Shown in pieces: positions 1 through 8,793 of a stretch of 64,000 nucleotides of DNA. The notes under the pieces were generated by a model, which was given only the letters and a program-made list of their open reading frames with translations, had not been told where the DNA came from and made no database searches. A program made the position numbers and the translations under genes. The stretch lies in contig NZ_JAFKCT010000002.1 in the NCBI RefSeq assembly GCF_017254915.1, forward strand, positions 124,001-188,000, given 5' to 3'. Each line of letters begins with the position of its first letter. Position 1 is the stretch's first letter. The stretch is from Algoriphagus oliviformis. GTDB taxonomy: Bacteria; Bacteroidota; Bacteroidia; Cytophagales; Cyclobacteriaceae.

Positions 1-92
1 AGGGTGCAGACCGTGACGGTGCCTGGCCCGATGAATGCGGCTGCGACCAGCGGCCCCGGCCCGATGTTTCTTAGTGGATTTTTCAGTTTCAA
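1..92 (-). CDS. Nramp-type divalent metal transporter, N-terminal fragment
   Basis: Only about 30 codons are inside the window; the gene runs leftward off the edge. The reading begins M-K-L-K-N-P-L-R-N-I-G-P-G-P-L-V-A-A-A-F and continues I-G-P-G-T-V-T-V. The GPG...AAAFIGPGTVT pattern is the first-helix signature of the Nramp family (H+-coupled Mn2+/Fe2+ uptake in the inner membrane), where the unwound helix carries metal-binding residues. The start at 92 is a TTG and no in-frame ATG lies close upstream, so the start is uncertain. It is divergent from the hydrolase at 255. Family call from the motif only; substrate not inferable. Confidence 0.7.
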   Translation of the reverse strand, partial: MKLKNPLRNIGPGPLVAAAFIGPGTVTVCT

Positions 93-254
93 GGAAGGAA
101 TTTTGCTGAAAATAGAGATTTGAGAAGAATTTTTGTAGGTTTTGGTAAAAGGCTGGAAATATTCCGAGATCAGGCCTGAGTCCGTTTTGGATGGACGGCG
201 AAGTCTGCAAAGAATAGAAGAGCCTGGGCAGGCGATTTTCAACCAATTTATCCG

Positions 255-1283
255 ATGGCTTTTTCTATGAAATGGATCAACCGTATAGCCAAGCTCTTGG
301 CGGTTTTGCTGTTGAGTTGCGTGTTCTTTTTTCTGCTGCTCTACCGTGGGGATATCCCTGCTGAGGAGCTTCTGGCCAAGTACAGGACTCCGGAATCCCA
401 TTTTGTAAAAGTCGACGGGGTGAATGTCCATATCCGGATGATGGGGGAGGGGCAGCCGATCATCCTGCTTCACGGCAGCTTTGCGTCCCTCCATACCTGG
501 GAGGCCTGGCAAAAGGAATTGAGTCAGCATTTTCTCACCATTTCCCTGGATTTTCCGGGACATGGACTTACTGGTCCGGATGAGCTGAAGCGCTATACAG
601 TGCAGGATTACAGGGACTTGGTGCTGTCCTTGGCAGAAAAGCTCAATGTGGAACGCTTCCATCTGGCGGGTAATTCCATGGGAGGCGCGGTGGCTTTGGA
701 GGTAGCGGCGACGCGGCCCGACAAGGTGCTGACGCTGGCCTTGGTAGATGCTTCAGGCGCTCCGCGCAGGCGGGTGAGGACACTGGAGACGGAGGCCGAT
801 TCCCTCGAGACCGAAAAGCCCTGGATCATGAGCTTGATCCAAAACCGCCTCTTTTCCCAAATTCTCCTCAAATGCACTCCCAAATTTCTCTTTGCGATGA
901 ACCTCCGGGATGTGTATGGCGACGAATCCAGAATCCGGGCGGAGACCGTGGAGCGCTACTACGAGCTCATGCTCAGGGAGGGCAATCGCGAAGCTACCCT
1001 GGCTAGAGTCGGGGTCGACCGAAAGCCGTTTTCCGACTTTGGCCGACTGAATATGCCCACCCTGATTCTTTGGGGCGGAAAAGATGCCTGGATTCCAGTT
1101 TCCGATGCCTATGAGTTTGAGAAGTCCATTCCGGGGTCTAATCTGGTGGTCTTCGAGGAGGCGGGGCACGTACCGATGGAGGAAATCCCGACGGAATCTG
1201 TCGCGGAATACCTGTCCTTTCTCGGCGTGAGGGTGAGAAAAAACTACCTTGAGCCTCCAAAACAAATGGCCTATGCCCACTGA
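255..1283 (+). CDS. Membrane-anchored alpha/beta hydrolase
   Basis: 342 residues. Residues about 11-31 form one hydrophobic segment, so the enzyme is probably anchored in the inner membrane with the catalytic domain outside the cytoplasm. The catalytic domain is a standard alpha/beta-hydrolase: oxyanion motif LLHGS at 71-75, nucleophile elbow GNSMGG at 139-144 (Ser141), acid in LWGGKDAW (Asp277) and His305 in EAGHVP. The family cleaves esters, amides or C-C bonds; nothing here fixes the substrate. ATG at 255 is chosen, with a second in-frame ATG at 267. The stop overlaps the start of rmuC by 11 bp, so the two are probably cotranscribed. Confidence 0.85.
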   Translation: MAFSMKWINRIAKLLAVLLLSCVFFFLLLYRGDIPAEELLAKYRTPESHFVKVDGVNVHIRMMGEGQPIILLHGSFASLHTWEAWQKELSQHFLTISLDFPGHGLTGPDELKRYTVQDYRDLVLSLAEKLNVERFHLAGNSMGGAVALEVAATRPDKVLTLALVDASGAPRRRVRTLETEADSLETEKPWIMSLIQNRLFSQILLKCTPKFLFAMNLRDVYGDESRIRAETVERYYELMLREGNREATLARVGVDRKPFSDFGRLNMPTLILWGGKDAWIPVSDAYEFEKSIPGSNLVVFEEAGHVPMEEIPTESVAEYLSFLGVRVRKNYLEPPKQMAYAH

Positions 1284-2514
1284 AGTGCTGCTGTTCATCG
1301 TCATCGGGATTCAGGTTTTGCTCCTGATCGTGGTGCTGATGAAGGGGAAGGGAGACCGGGAACAGGTTTTTCTCCAAAATGAACTGGCTCGGATGAGCAA
1401 AGACCTGGCTCAGGCGCTGGGTGAGGCGCGGCGGGAGTCCGGCGAAAACCTCAGCCGTCAGTTTGGCCTGATCTTCGAAACCCAACGCGCCGGAGCCAAA
1501 GACCAAAACGAGGCCTTGAAGGCTTTTGGGGAAGTGGTGCGCAACACCATGCAGGATCTGAACAACCTCCAGCGGGAGAAATTTGGCGAGCTGAGTCGAC
1601 GGCAGGATGAGCTGGTGCGAAATACCGAGACGCGGCTGGAAAAAATCCGGGAAACGGTGGAGGAAAAGCTCCAAAAAACACTTGAGGCCCGACTAGGGCA
1701 GTCCTTTGAGTTGGTGAGCAATCAGCTGCAGGCGGTGCAAAAAGGCCTGGGGGAAATGCAGTCCCTGGCCAACGGCGTCGGAGATCTCAAGCGTGTCCTG
1801 AGCAATGTCAAAAGTCGCGGCGTGCTGGGTGAATACCAGCTGCAGGCCTTGCTGGAAAACATGCTTTCCCCCGACCAATACCTGTCCAATGCCTCGGTCA
1901 ACGGCAGCCGGGAGCGGGTGGAGTTTGCCGTGAAGATGCCCGGTCAGGACGCACAGGTGCTTTTGCCCATCGATTCCAAGTTTCCGCAGGAGTCCTATCT
2001 CCGGCTGGTGGATGCCTATGACCTGGGGGAAAAGCAGGCGATAGAAGCCTGTCGCGCCGAGCTGATCCGCGCGGTGAGAAAGTCCGCCTTGGACATCCAG
2101 TCCAAATACATCCATCCTCCGGGGACGACCGATTTTGCCATACTTTTCCTCCCTGTGGAGAGCCTCTACGCTGAGATCCTCCGCGAGCCGGGGCTGGCCC
2201 AGCAGCTCCAGCAGGACTTCAAGGTCATCGTGACTGGGCCGGCGACCTTGTCGGCGATTCTGAATTCGCTCCAAATGGGCTTCCGTACTTTGGCGATCCA
2301 GAAGCGGAGCTCGGAGGTGTGGCAGATCCTGGGGGCGATCAAGACCGAGTTTGGCAAGTTTGGCGATCTGCTGGAAAAGACCCAAAAGAAGCTCAACGAG
2401 GCCAATTCCGAGCTGGACAAGCTGGTGGGGGTCCGTACGAGGATCATTCAAAGGAAACTCAAGGAGGTTCAGGAACTTCCGGACTCGGAGAGCAAAACGC
2501 TGCTGGAAGACTGA
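1273..2514 (+). CDS. rmuC: RmuC family DNA recombination protein
   Basis: 413 residues from the ATG at 1273, which overlaps the end of the hydrolase gene by 11 bp; a TTG at 1249 would add eight residues but is less likely. Residues 1-22 are a single hydrophobic anchor, followed by a long charged alpha-helical/coiled-coil stretch to about residue 150 and then the conserved RmuC core (V-L-G-E-Y-Q-L-Q-A-L-L-E, D-S-K-F-P, then F-L-P-V-E-S-L-Y-A-E). In E. coli RmuC limits inversions at short inverted repeats, and the fold is related to restriction-endonuclease-like nucleases. It is followed by about 160 bp with no gene before trkA. Confidence 0.92.
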   Translation: MPTEVLLFIVIGIQVLLLIVVLMKGKGDREQVFLQNELARMSKDLAQALGEARRESGENLSRQFGLIFETQRAGAKDQNEALKAFGEVVRNTMQDLNNLQREKFGELSRRQDELVRNTETRLEKIRETVEEKLQKTLEARLGQSFELVSNQLQAVQKGLGEMQSLANGVGDLKRVLSNVKSRGVLGEYQLQALLENMLSPDQYLSNASVNGSRERVEFAVKMPGQDAQVLLPIDSKFPQESYLRLVDAYDLGEKQAIEACRAELIRAVRKSALDIQSKYIHPPGTTDFAILFLPVESLYAEILREPGLAQQLQQDFKVIVTGPATLSAILNSLQMGFRTLAIQKRSSEVWQILGAIKTEFGKFGDLLEKTQKKLNEANSELDKLVGVRTRIIQRKLKEVQELPDSESKTLLED

Positions 2515-2672
2515 GGAATGCCAGGGCGAGAAAATCCCAAAAAGAGTAGGATGGGAGGGGGACTTATATTTACCTTTTAGGTCGTTTGGCAAAAGAAAAA
2601 CCCTTATACCCTGAAAACCATGAATAAAGGTTATAATTTTGCCACCCTTCAAGATCACACGGGAATACCTCT

Positions 2673-4019
2673 ATGGGGATGAACATTGTAATCGCAGGAG
2701 CCGGAGACATGGGCTACCATCTGGCTGAGCGGTTGAGCTACGACAACAAGGATATCACGCTGATAGATACCGACCGAAGTGTGTTGGACTATGTGGCTTC
2801 AAAGCTTGACGTGATGACCATCCAAGGAGACGCGACCTCCATCGACGTGCTACAGCAGGCCAATGTGGAGGACACCAGCATGCTCCTGGCAGTCACGACC
2901 TCCGAAAAGACCAATCTGGTCACGGCGGTTTTGGCCAAGCAGCTGGGGGCCAAGCGGGTGATGGCCCGGGTCAGAAACCACTCCTACCTGAATGAGGAAA
3001 ATGTGCCCTACTTCCAAAATCTGGGCATAGACAACCTGATCTCTCCCACGATGCTCTGCTCCAGGGAAATCCACAAGATGGTGGAAAATTCCAGCTTTAC
3101 CGAAGTTTTCGACTTTGGTGGAGGCAAGCTCAACATTGTGGGGATCACCCTCGACCAATACAGTCCGCTCGTCAACCAGCGGATCATGGACACCAAAGAG
3201 GATCCGATCTACGAGGATATCCGCATCATCGCCATCGTGCGGGATCAGAAGACCATCATCCCTCGGGGCAGTACCATCATCCGAAACAACGACCACGCTT
3301 TTTTCATCTCGCACAAGAAAAACACCGAAACCATCATCGAAGCGCTTGGCCAGAAGAAGGTCAAGATCAAAAACGTGATGATCATCGGCGGGGATGACAT
3401 GGCGGTCACCACGGCACTCAAGCTGCAGAAGGACTACCGCGTGACCCTCGTCAACAACGAAAAGGATCGCTGCAAGTGGCTCGCTGAGCAGCTGCCCAAT
3501 ACCCTGGTGATCAACGGGGACTACAAAAACATCGAGCTCCTGGTGGAAGAGGGATTGGAGCAGATGGACGCGTTTTTGGCTTTGACCATGTCCTCCGAGA
3601 CCAATATCATCACCAGCCTCTCCGCCAAAAACCACGGGGTCTACAAGACCATCGCCCATGTCGATACCCGCGAATACATCCATATCTCGCACAGCATCGG
3701 GGTGGATTCCCTGATCAACAAGAAGCTGGTCGCGGCTAACGAAATCACACGATACCTCAGAAAGGGTACTGTCGATGCCGTCTCGGGGATCTACGGCGTC
3801 GATGCGGAATTTATCCAATACAGCGTCTGCAAGACCAACCGCCTGACCAAGCATCCGCTGCGCGAACTCCATTTTCCGTCCACGGCTATCGTGGCTGGGG
3901 TCATCCGGGGGGAAAACGTCCACATTCCCGACGGGGACTTCATCCTTCAGGTGGATGACAAGGCCATTGTTTTGGCGCTGCCGGAAGCGAAACAGGCCCT
4001 AGAAAAACTCTTCCACTAA
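2673..4019 (+). CDS. trkA: Trk potassium uptake regulatory subunit TrkA
   Basis: 448 residues, the usual length for two-unit TrkA. It has two tandem RCK units, each a Rossmann NAD(H)-binding part plus an RCK_C lobe: the first glycine-rich turn is IVIAGAGDMG at the N-terminus, the second unit begins near residue 235 with VMIIGGDDMA. TrkA binds NAD(H)/ATP in the cytoplasm and gates the TrkH channel. The start could be the ATG at 2673 or the one two codons later (2679), which gives the more usual N-terminus. A TAATTTTG sequence at 2634-2641 matches the Bacteroidota -7 consensus, but no good -33 box is placed for it. trkH follows after 2 bp. Confidence 0.95.
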   Translation: MGMNIVIAGAGDMGYHLAERLSYDNKDITLIDTDRSVLDYVASKLDVMTIQGDATSIDVLQQANVEDTSMLLAVTTSEKTNLVTAVLAKQLGAKRVMARVRNHSYLNEENVPYFQNLGIDNLISPTMLCSREIHKMVENSSFTEVFDFGGGKLNIVGITLDQYSPLVNQRIMDTKEDPIYEDIRIIAIVRDQKTIIPRGSTIIRNNDHAFFISHKKNTETIIEALGQKKVKIKNVMIIGGDDMAVTTALKLQKDYRVTLVNNEKDRCKWLAEQLPNTLVINGDYKNIELLVEEGLEQMDAFLALTMSSETNIITSLSAKNHGVYKTIAHVDTREYIHISHSIGVDSLINKKLVAANEITRYLRKGTVDAVSGIYGVDAEFIQYSVCKTNRLTKHPLRELHFPSTAIVAGVIRGENVHIPDGDFILQVDDKAIVLALPEAKQALEKLFH

Positions 4020-4021
4020 GC

Positions 4022-5470
4022 ATGATCCATTTCAAAGCCATTGGGAAAATCATGGGCGCCCTGATGTTTTTGATCGGGGTGCTGATGCTGCCGGCGGTGT
4101 TTTTCTCCTGGATCTATGGGGAGAATTCCACTCCGATTGTCATTTCGGCGGCGATTTCCCTCTTTATCGGAACCATCTTTTACTTCTCTTTTGCCAAATA
4201 CGACCAGCTGATCCGCAAGCGGGAGGGCTACTTGGTGGTCACCCTGAGCTGGGTGATCATGACCATCTTTGGGATGCTCCCGTTTTTTCTCTCAGCCGAG
4301 GTGAGCAGCATCAGCGACGCGGTATTTGAGACCGTTTCGGGGCTGACCACCACTGGCGCTTCCATCCTCACCGACATCGAGGCCATGCCCAAAGGGCTTC
4401 TTTTTTGGCGGAGCATGACGCAGTGGATCGGTGGTTTGGGGATCATCGTGCTGACGGTGGCGATCTTTCCGCTCTTGGGAATCGGGGGTAGTGAACTGTT
4501 TGTCGCGGAGTCGCCGGGGCCCACTTCCGACAAGGTGCACCCGAGGATCTCCGAGACTGCCAAGCGGCTTTGGTACATCTATGTGGGCCTTACGGTGCTG
4601 GCGACTTTGCTCTATTGGGTGGGGGGGATGACCTTTTACGACGCGATCAACCATAGCTTGACGACCATGGCCACTGGAGGATTTTCCACCAAAAATGCCA
4701 GCATGGCCTTCTACGACTCGGCATTTATCCAGTATGTGGCGATTGTGTTCATGTTTTTGGCAGGGACTAACTTTACCCTGATCTACTTCGGCTTGGTCGG
4801 CAAGTTTTCCAGGGTTTTGAAAAGCGACGAATTCAAAGCCTACGCCGGAGCCTTGATCCTTTTGACATTGGTGATTTTCATCGGCATTCTCATGCGCTCG
4901 GATTATCCCGGTGAATTGGCCTTTCGAAAGGCCGCCTTCCAGGTCGTCTCCATCGTCACCACCACGGGCTTTGTGACCGATGACTACACCCAATACGGCA
5001 TGGGAATCACGTTCATCTGCTTCATGATGCTCTTTTTGGGCGGCTCTGCGGGTTCTACTGCGGGTAGTATCAAGTTTGTCCGGCATGTGGTGTTTTTGAA
5101 AAACTCCTGGCTCGAGTTCAAGCGCATCGTGCATCCGCGTGCCATCGTACCGCTGATCATCAACGGGGAAATGGTAACCGGCCGGATCATCAACAATATC
5201 ATGAACTTCCTGCTGATCTACCTCAGCACCTTTGTGGTGGGGGCCCTCACGATCTCCGTTTTGGGCTACGATCTGGAGACTTCGCTTGGCGCGGTGGCAA
5301 CCTGTCTGGGGAATGTTGGCCCGGCAATCGGCAAGGTCGGCCCAGTGGATAATTTCGCCTTCTTTTCTCCCGCCGCCAAAAACATCCTTTCCTTCCTCAT
5401 GCTTCTTGGCCGACTGGAGCTCTTCACCATCCTCATCCTCTTCACGCCTTTCTTCTGGCGCGCCAACTAA
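4022..5470 (+). CDS. trkH: Trk potassium channel/transporter subunit TrkH
   Basis: 482 residues, strongly hydrophobic throughout, the length and pattern of TrkH (four repeats of a TM-pore-TM unit). Selectivity-filter segments are visible: TTTGAS at about 109-114, MATGGFST in the second repeat, TTTGFVT in the third and CLGNVGP in the fourth. With TrkA it forms the K+ uptake system of the inner membrane. It starts 2 bp after trkA, so the two form an operon. The stop codon overlaps the stop of the convergent helicase gene by 4 bp, leaving no room for a separate intergenic terminator. Confidence 0.95.
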   Translation: MIHFKAIGKIMGALMFLIGVLMLPAVFFSWIYGENSTPIVISAAISLFIGTIFYFSFAKYDQLIRKREGYLVVTLSWVIMTIFGMLPFFLSAEVSSISDAVFETVSGLTTTGASILTDIEAMPKGLLFWRSMTQWIGGLGIIVLTVAIFPLLGIGGSELFVAESPGPTSDKVHPRISETAKRLWYIYVGLTVLATLLYWVGGMTFYDAINHSLTTMATGGFSTKNASMAFYDSAFIQYVAIVFMFLAGTNFTLIYFGLVGKFSRVLKSDEFKAYAGALILLTLVIFIGILMRSDYPGELAFRKAAFQVVSIVTTTGFVTDDYTQYGMGITFICFMMLFLGGSAGSTAGSIKFVRHVVFLKNSWLEFKRIVHPRAIVPLIINGEMVTGRIINNIMNFLLIYLSTFVVGALTISVLGYDLETSLGAVATCLGNVGPAIGKVGPVDNFAFFSPAAKNILSFLMLLGRLELFTILILFTPFFWRAN

Positions 5471-7926
5471 TCGGCTTCTCTCATCTGTGCCAAAATCTTC
5501 ACCACCTGATCCTCGACCGTCTCCGAGCTGATGCTGGAGCGGCTTAGCCGGTCGACCATCAGCGGGAAGGAGAAGGGGGTAAATTGCACCGGATGCTTGA
5601 TTGCTATCCTCAGCCCGTTGAGCTTTCGCATGGCTTGCACAAATTTCTCCTGCTCCATCTGCTGGTTGAGCGCTTCCTTGTGGGCTTGTTTGAGAAGGAG
5701 GTTTTCGGGATCGTATTGCTCAAAAACTTGGAAAAGAAGGCTTGCATTGGCTTGGATATGCTTGAAGCTGGTAGGCTTGCCGGGATATCCTTGGAATACC
5801 AGTCCGGCGATGCTGGCGATTTCGCGGAACTTGCGCCGGGACATCTCGCTCTCGTTGACGCAGTGCAGGATGTCCCGTTCGATGTTTTTTAGGGAAAAAA
5901 TATCCTCCTCCATCACTTCCTCTGGGGAGACGTACACGTCCGACAAGAGCTCAAAACCATAGTCGTTCATCGCCATGCTGAAGGAGACCGGGAAGCTCTG
6001 GGAAATCCGATAGGCGATCAGCGCAGCCATGAGCTCGTGGATCATGCGGCCTTCGAAAGGGTAGAAAAACAGGTGGAAGCCTTCCTCGCTTCGGTGCGTC
6101 TCGATCAGAAAGGTGTCCCTATCCGGCACTAGGGAAAGCTTTGCCTGCAAATCCAACACCGGCAGCACCCGGCGGACTTCCTCCGACTGGACTATCCCAT
6201 GGTTGTAGTCTTGGAAGACCTGGCGGATCTTGTCTGCCAGCTTGGAGGAAAGAGACATCCGGGCGCCAGACCAACTGACCACGTTTTTGGTTTTCTTTTC
6301 CGCAAGTCGGGTGATGGCGGTGAGGTCTTTTACCTGTACCAGCTCGAGACTTCGCCCTGCGAAAAAGAAGCGGTCGCCGATTTTCATTTTGGCGATGAAG
6401 TGCTCCTCGACTGTGCCTAGGTAGGCTCCGTTTTTCAGCTTGACTTTCAGCACCGGGTCGGAGACAATCGTGCCCATGGAGAGGCGGTGCTTCATGGCGA
6501 TGCGTTTGTTTTTCACCCGGAAAAGGCCATCCTCGTCCCGCACGACCTTCAAAAAGTCCTCGTAGCTTCCCAGGGAATTGCCGCCCTTGGTGATGAAATC
6601 CATCATCCAGTCCATTTCTTCCCGTGTCAAGGCCCGAAAGGAAAGGGATCTTTTTGCTACCTGGAAGACAAAATCCGGGTCAAAACCCGAGCCCACAGCC
6701 AAGGTGACCAGAAACTGGATCAGTACGTCGTAGGGAAGATCCGGAGGGTACTGGGACTCCATTTCCTCCTTTTCTATCGCATCCCGGAGCGCCGCTGCCT
6801 CGATCAGTTCCAGGGAGTTGGTGGGGACAAAGAAGATCTCCGAGGGCAATCCCGGCTGGTGGCCTGCGCGGCCCGCCCGCTGGACAAAGCGCGCAACGCC
6901 CTTGGGACTTCCCACTTGGATCACGCGATCCACCGGCCGAAAATCCACGCCCAGATCTAGGCTGGAGGTGCAGACGACGAGCTTGAGCTTGCCTTCGTGC
7001 AGGGAGTTTTCCACCCAAGCCCGGACCGTATTGTCCAGCGAGCCGTGGTGCATGGCGATCCATCCCGCCCAGTCCGGACGCTCCGCCAGGATCTTTTGGT
7101 ACCAGATCTCGGTCTGCGAGCGGGTGTTGGTAAACATCAGGACGGTCTTGCCTGCTTCGATGACGGGGATGACCTGATCCATCATGCGGATGCCGAGATG
7201 GCCCGACCAGGGATATTTCTCGATTTCCTCGGGAAAGACAGAATGCAGGACGATCTCCTTGTCGACTTTGGCCTTGATGATGTGGATGGGAAGCTCCGCT
7301 CCCAAGAGCGCCTTGGCAGCCTCCTCCAGGTTCCCGATGGTCGCAGAGATCGCCCAGCGACGGAACGTGTGCGGGCAGATGGCTTGGATGTATTCGAGGG
7401 CCAGCTGCATCTGTACACCGCGCTTGTTGCCCACCAGTTCATGCCATTCGTCCACGACCACGGCCTTCACCGTCTGGAAGAGGTGGTGATGGTCTTTTTG
7501 CGAAAGCAGCACGTGCAGGGTCTCGGGAGTGGTGATGAGGCACTCCGGTGGGCGGCGGTTCATCGCGGCCCGGGTTTTGGGATCGGTGTCGCCGTTGCGG
7601 ACGGCCACTTGCCAAGGCAGGCCGATGACCTCGCAAACTTCCTGCATGGCCTTTTGGATATCCTGTGCCAAAGCACGGAGCGGTGTGACCCAGATGAGCT
7701 GTATGCCGTTGTTGCGCTGCTTTTGCCAAGAGTCGGGATGGTTTTGGATAAACTCCAAAATGGCCGGAAACCACAGCGCAAAGGTCTTTCCCGAGCCGGT
7801 GGGCGCATTGAGCAGGCCGGACTTTCCGTCCAAAAAATCCCTCCAGGTATCAAGCTGGAATGGAAATGGAGTCCATCCCTTTTTCTGAAAATACTCCAGG
7901 CCCAGACTCAGTCGCTTATCTTCCAT
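5467..7926 (-). CDS. Ligase-associated DEXH box DNA helicase (Lhr-like)
   Basis: 819 residues. Superfamily 2 helicase motifs are in order: Walker A APTGSGKT (41-48), motif II DEWH (159-162), motif III S-A-T, and motif VI V-Q-R-A-G-R-A-G-H. The long C-terminal half matches the Lhr-like winged-helix/beta-barrel architecture of the ligase-associated helicases. In many bacteria this helicase is encoded with an MPE nuclease and an ATP-dependent DNA ligase and is linked to DNA damage repair; here neither partner is next to it. The start at 7926 is an ATG directly before M-E-D-K-R-L-S-L-G-L. The 3' end overlaps the convergent trkH stop. Confidence 0.9.
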   Translation of the reverse strand: MEDKRLSLGLEYFQKKGWTPFPFQLDTWRDFLDGKSGLLNAPTGSGKTFALWFPAILEFIQNHPDSWQKQRNNGIQLIWVTPLRALAQDIQKAMQEVCEVIGLPWQVAVRNGDTDPKTRAAMNRRPPECLITTPETLHVLLSQKDHHHLFQTVKAVVVDEWHELVGNKRGVQMQLALEYIQAICPHTFRRWAISATIGNLEEAAKALLGAELPIHIIKAKVDKEIVLHSVFPEEIEKYPWSGHLGIRMMDQVIPVIEAGKTVLMFTNTRSQTEIWYQKILAERPDWAGWIAMHHGSLDNTVRAWVENSLHEGKLKLVVCTSSLDLGVDFRPVDRVIQVGSPKGVARFVQRAGRAGHQPGLPSEIFFVPTNSLELIEAAALRDAIEKEEMESQYPPDLPYDVLIQFLVTLAVGSGFDPDFVFQVAKRSLSFRALTREEMDWMMDFITKGGNSLGSYEDFLKVVRDEDGLFRVKNKRIAMKHRLSMGTIVSDPVLKVKLKNGAYLGTVEEHFIAKMKIGDRFFFAGRSLELVQVKDLTAITRLAEKKTKNVVSWSGARMSLSSKLADKIRQVFQDYNHGIVQSEEVRRVLPVLDLQAKLSLVPDRDTFLIETHRSEEGFHLFFYPFEGRMIHELMAALIAYRISQSFPVSFSMAMNDYGFELLSDVYVSPEEVMEEDIFSLKNIERDILHCVNESEMSRRKFREIASIAGLVFQGYPGKPTSFKHIQANASLLFQVFEQYDPENLLLKQAHKEALNQQMEQEKFVQAMRKLNGLRIAIKHPVQFTPFSFPLMVDRLSRSSISSETVEDQVVKILAQMREAD

Positions 7927-8071
7927 GGTTTTGTTTCACGCCTCGCAAATTCGCCTGAAATAACGGTTTTGGGTTAAGACGTGACGCTATTTGTCGATGA
8001 ATTTGGTATTTTTCCAAAGTAATCAAACAGGATACGAAAGCATTTCGTTACTTGGGATAAAACTACACCGC

Positions 8072-8584
8072 ATGAGAAAGTTGATCCTTGCCTTTTTTAT
8101 AGCCCTCGGACTGGGAGCCTGCTCCGAGCAGGAGCCCGATCTGTACACCGGCCAGCAATTGGAGTTTGACCTGTTCAAGTCCAGTGATTTTGACTCCAAC
8201 GGCACGCTGACCGTGAAGGAGCTCCGGGACGGCAAGCTGGAGTTTGATATTCAGCTCGAGGGTGCGAAGTCTTCTACAGCATACGATTTTCCCGCCCACC
8301 TGCATTTCGGAGGCTATGATCAGGCGGATGCACCGATAGCTTTTTTGCTTAATCCGGTTTCTTCCAAAGACTTGGAAAGCCACACGGTCTTGGGCAGCTT
8401 GTCAGATGGTACGAGCTTGGATTTCGAGCAAATGAAGACCTTCGACGGGCACGTGAAAATCCACCTGGCCAGCGAAGGACCGGACTACGCCGTGATTTTG
8501 GTGGCTGGTAACCTTGGCTCAAACACCTATGGGGAAGTCGGCTTTGATGCCTCCCGGATCGCGGTTTGCGGCAAGAGTTTTTAA
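8072..8584 (+). CDS. CHRD-like domain lipoprotein
   Basis: 170 residues from the ATG at 8072; an ORF extends upstream to 7991 but a lipoprotein signal starts exactly at 8072 (M-R-K-L-I-L-A-F-F, lipobox L-G-A-C with Cys near 17). The mature part resembles a CHRD-type beta domain, with A-H-L-H-F-G in the middle and a second V-K-I-H stretch near the end. Such domains are secreted or surface proteins of mostly unknown role. A strong hairpin terminator follows within 25 bp, so it is probably monocistronic. The CHRD assignment is by pattern and uncertain; the lipoprotein call is firm. Confidence 0.7.
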   Translation: MRKLILAFFIALGLGACSEQEPDLYTGQQLEFDLFKSSDFDSNGTLTVKELRDGKLEFDIQLEGAKSSTAYDFPAHLHFGGYDQADAPIAFLLNPVSSKDLESHTVLGSLSDGTSLDFEQMKTFDGHVKIHLASEGPDYAVILVAGNLGSNTYGEVGFDASRIAVCGKSF

Positions 8585-8604
8585 GCCAAACAAAGAACTT
8601 ATCC

Positions 8605-8630
8605 AAAAGGCAGTCTTCGGGCTGCCTTTT
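8605..8630 (+). terminator. Rho-independent terminator of the CHRD-like lipoprotein gene
   Basis: Perfect 9-bp stem AAAAGGCAG / CTGCCTTTT with an 8-nt loop, ending in a T run. It lies 20 bp after the stop at 8584 and separates that gene from the SatD operon promoter. Confidence 0.85.
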
Positions 8631-8642
8631 GAGTTTGTGTAC

Positions 8643-8777
8643 TATTGCAGCTTTGTGCAATAACCCGAGATATTGCAGGATTCCACAATAATTCGAAATA
8701 TTGTAGGATCCCGCAATAATTGATAATATTGCAGGATTGTGCAATAATTGAAATTATTGCATATTACTGCAATAATT
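8643..8777 (+). promoter_or_regulatory. Array of five 28-bp operator-like repeats (ten half-sites every 14 bp) over the satD-like promoter
   Basis: Five units begin at 8643, 8671, 8699, 8727 and 8755, exactly 28 bp apart. Each carries an inverted repeat TATTGC-N8-GCAATA (units 2 and 3 have one mismatch in one half). Inside and between units the half-sites alternate in orientation at exactly 14 bp: 8643, 8657, 8671, 8685, 8699, 8713, 8727, 8741, 8755, 8769. A -7-like box TAATTTTG lies at 8773-8780, overlapping the last half-site, with a TTG at 8748-8750 as possible -33 box (22-bp spacer, slightly long). The array ends 16 bp before the ATG at 8794. The likely ligand is the HTH protein encoded just downstream; that is inference. 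Confidence 0.85.
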
Positions 8778-8793
8778 TTGTGACCGAGCTACT

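Noticed and set aside
2850..3923. 357-codon minus-strand ORF opposite trkA
   Set aside because: Antisense shadow; Asp/Val/His-rich composition and no conserved motif, while trkA is intact.
8643..8777. CRISPR-like array of 28-bp repeats
   Set aside because: There are no unique spacers; the units are contiguous, with an internal inverted repeat and degenerate sequence, and they overlap a promoter. No cas genes are near.
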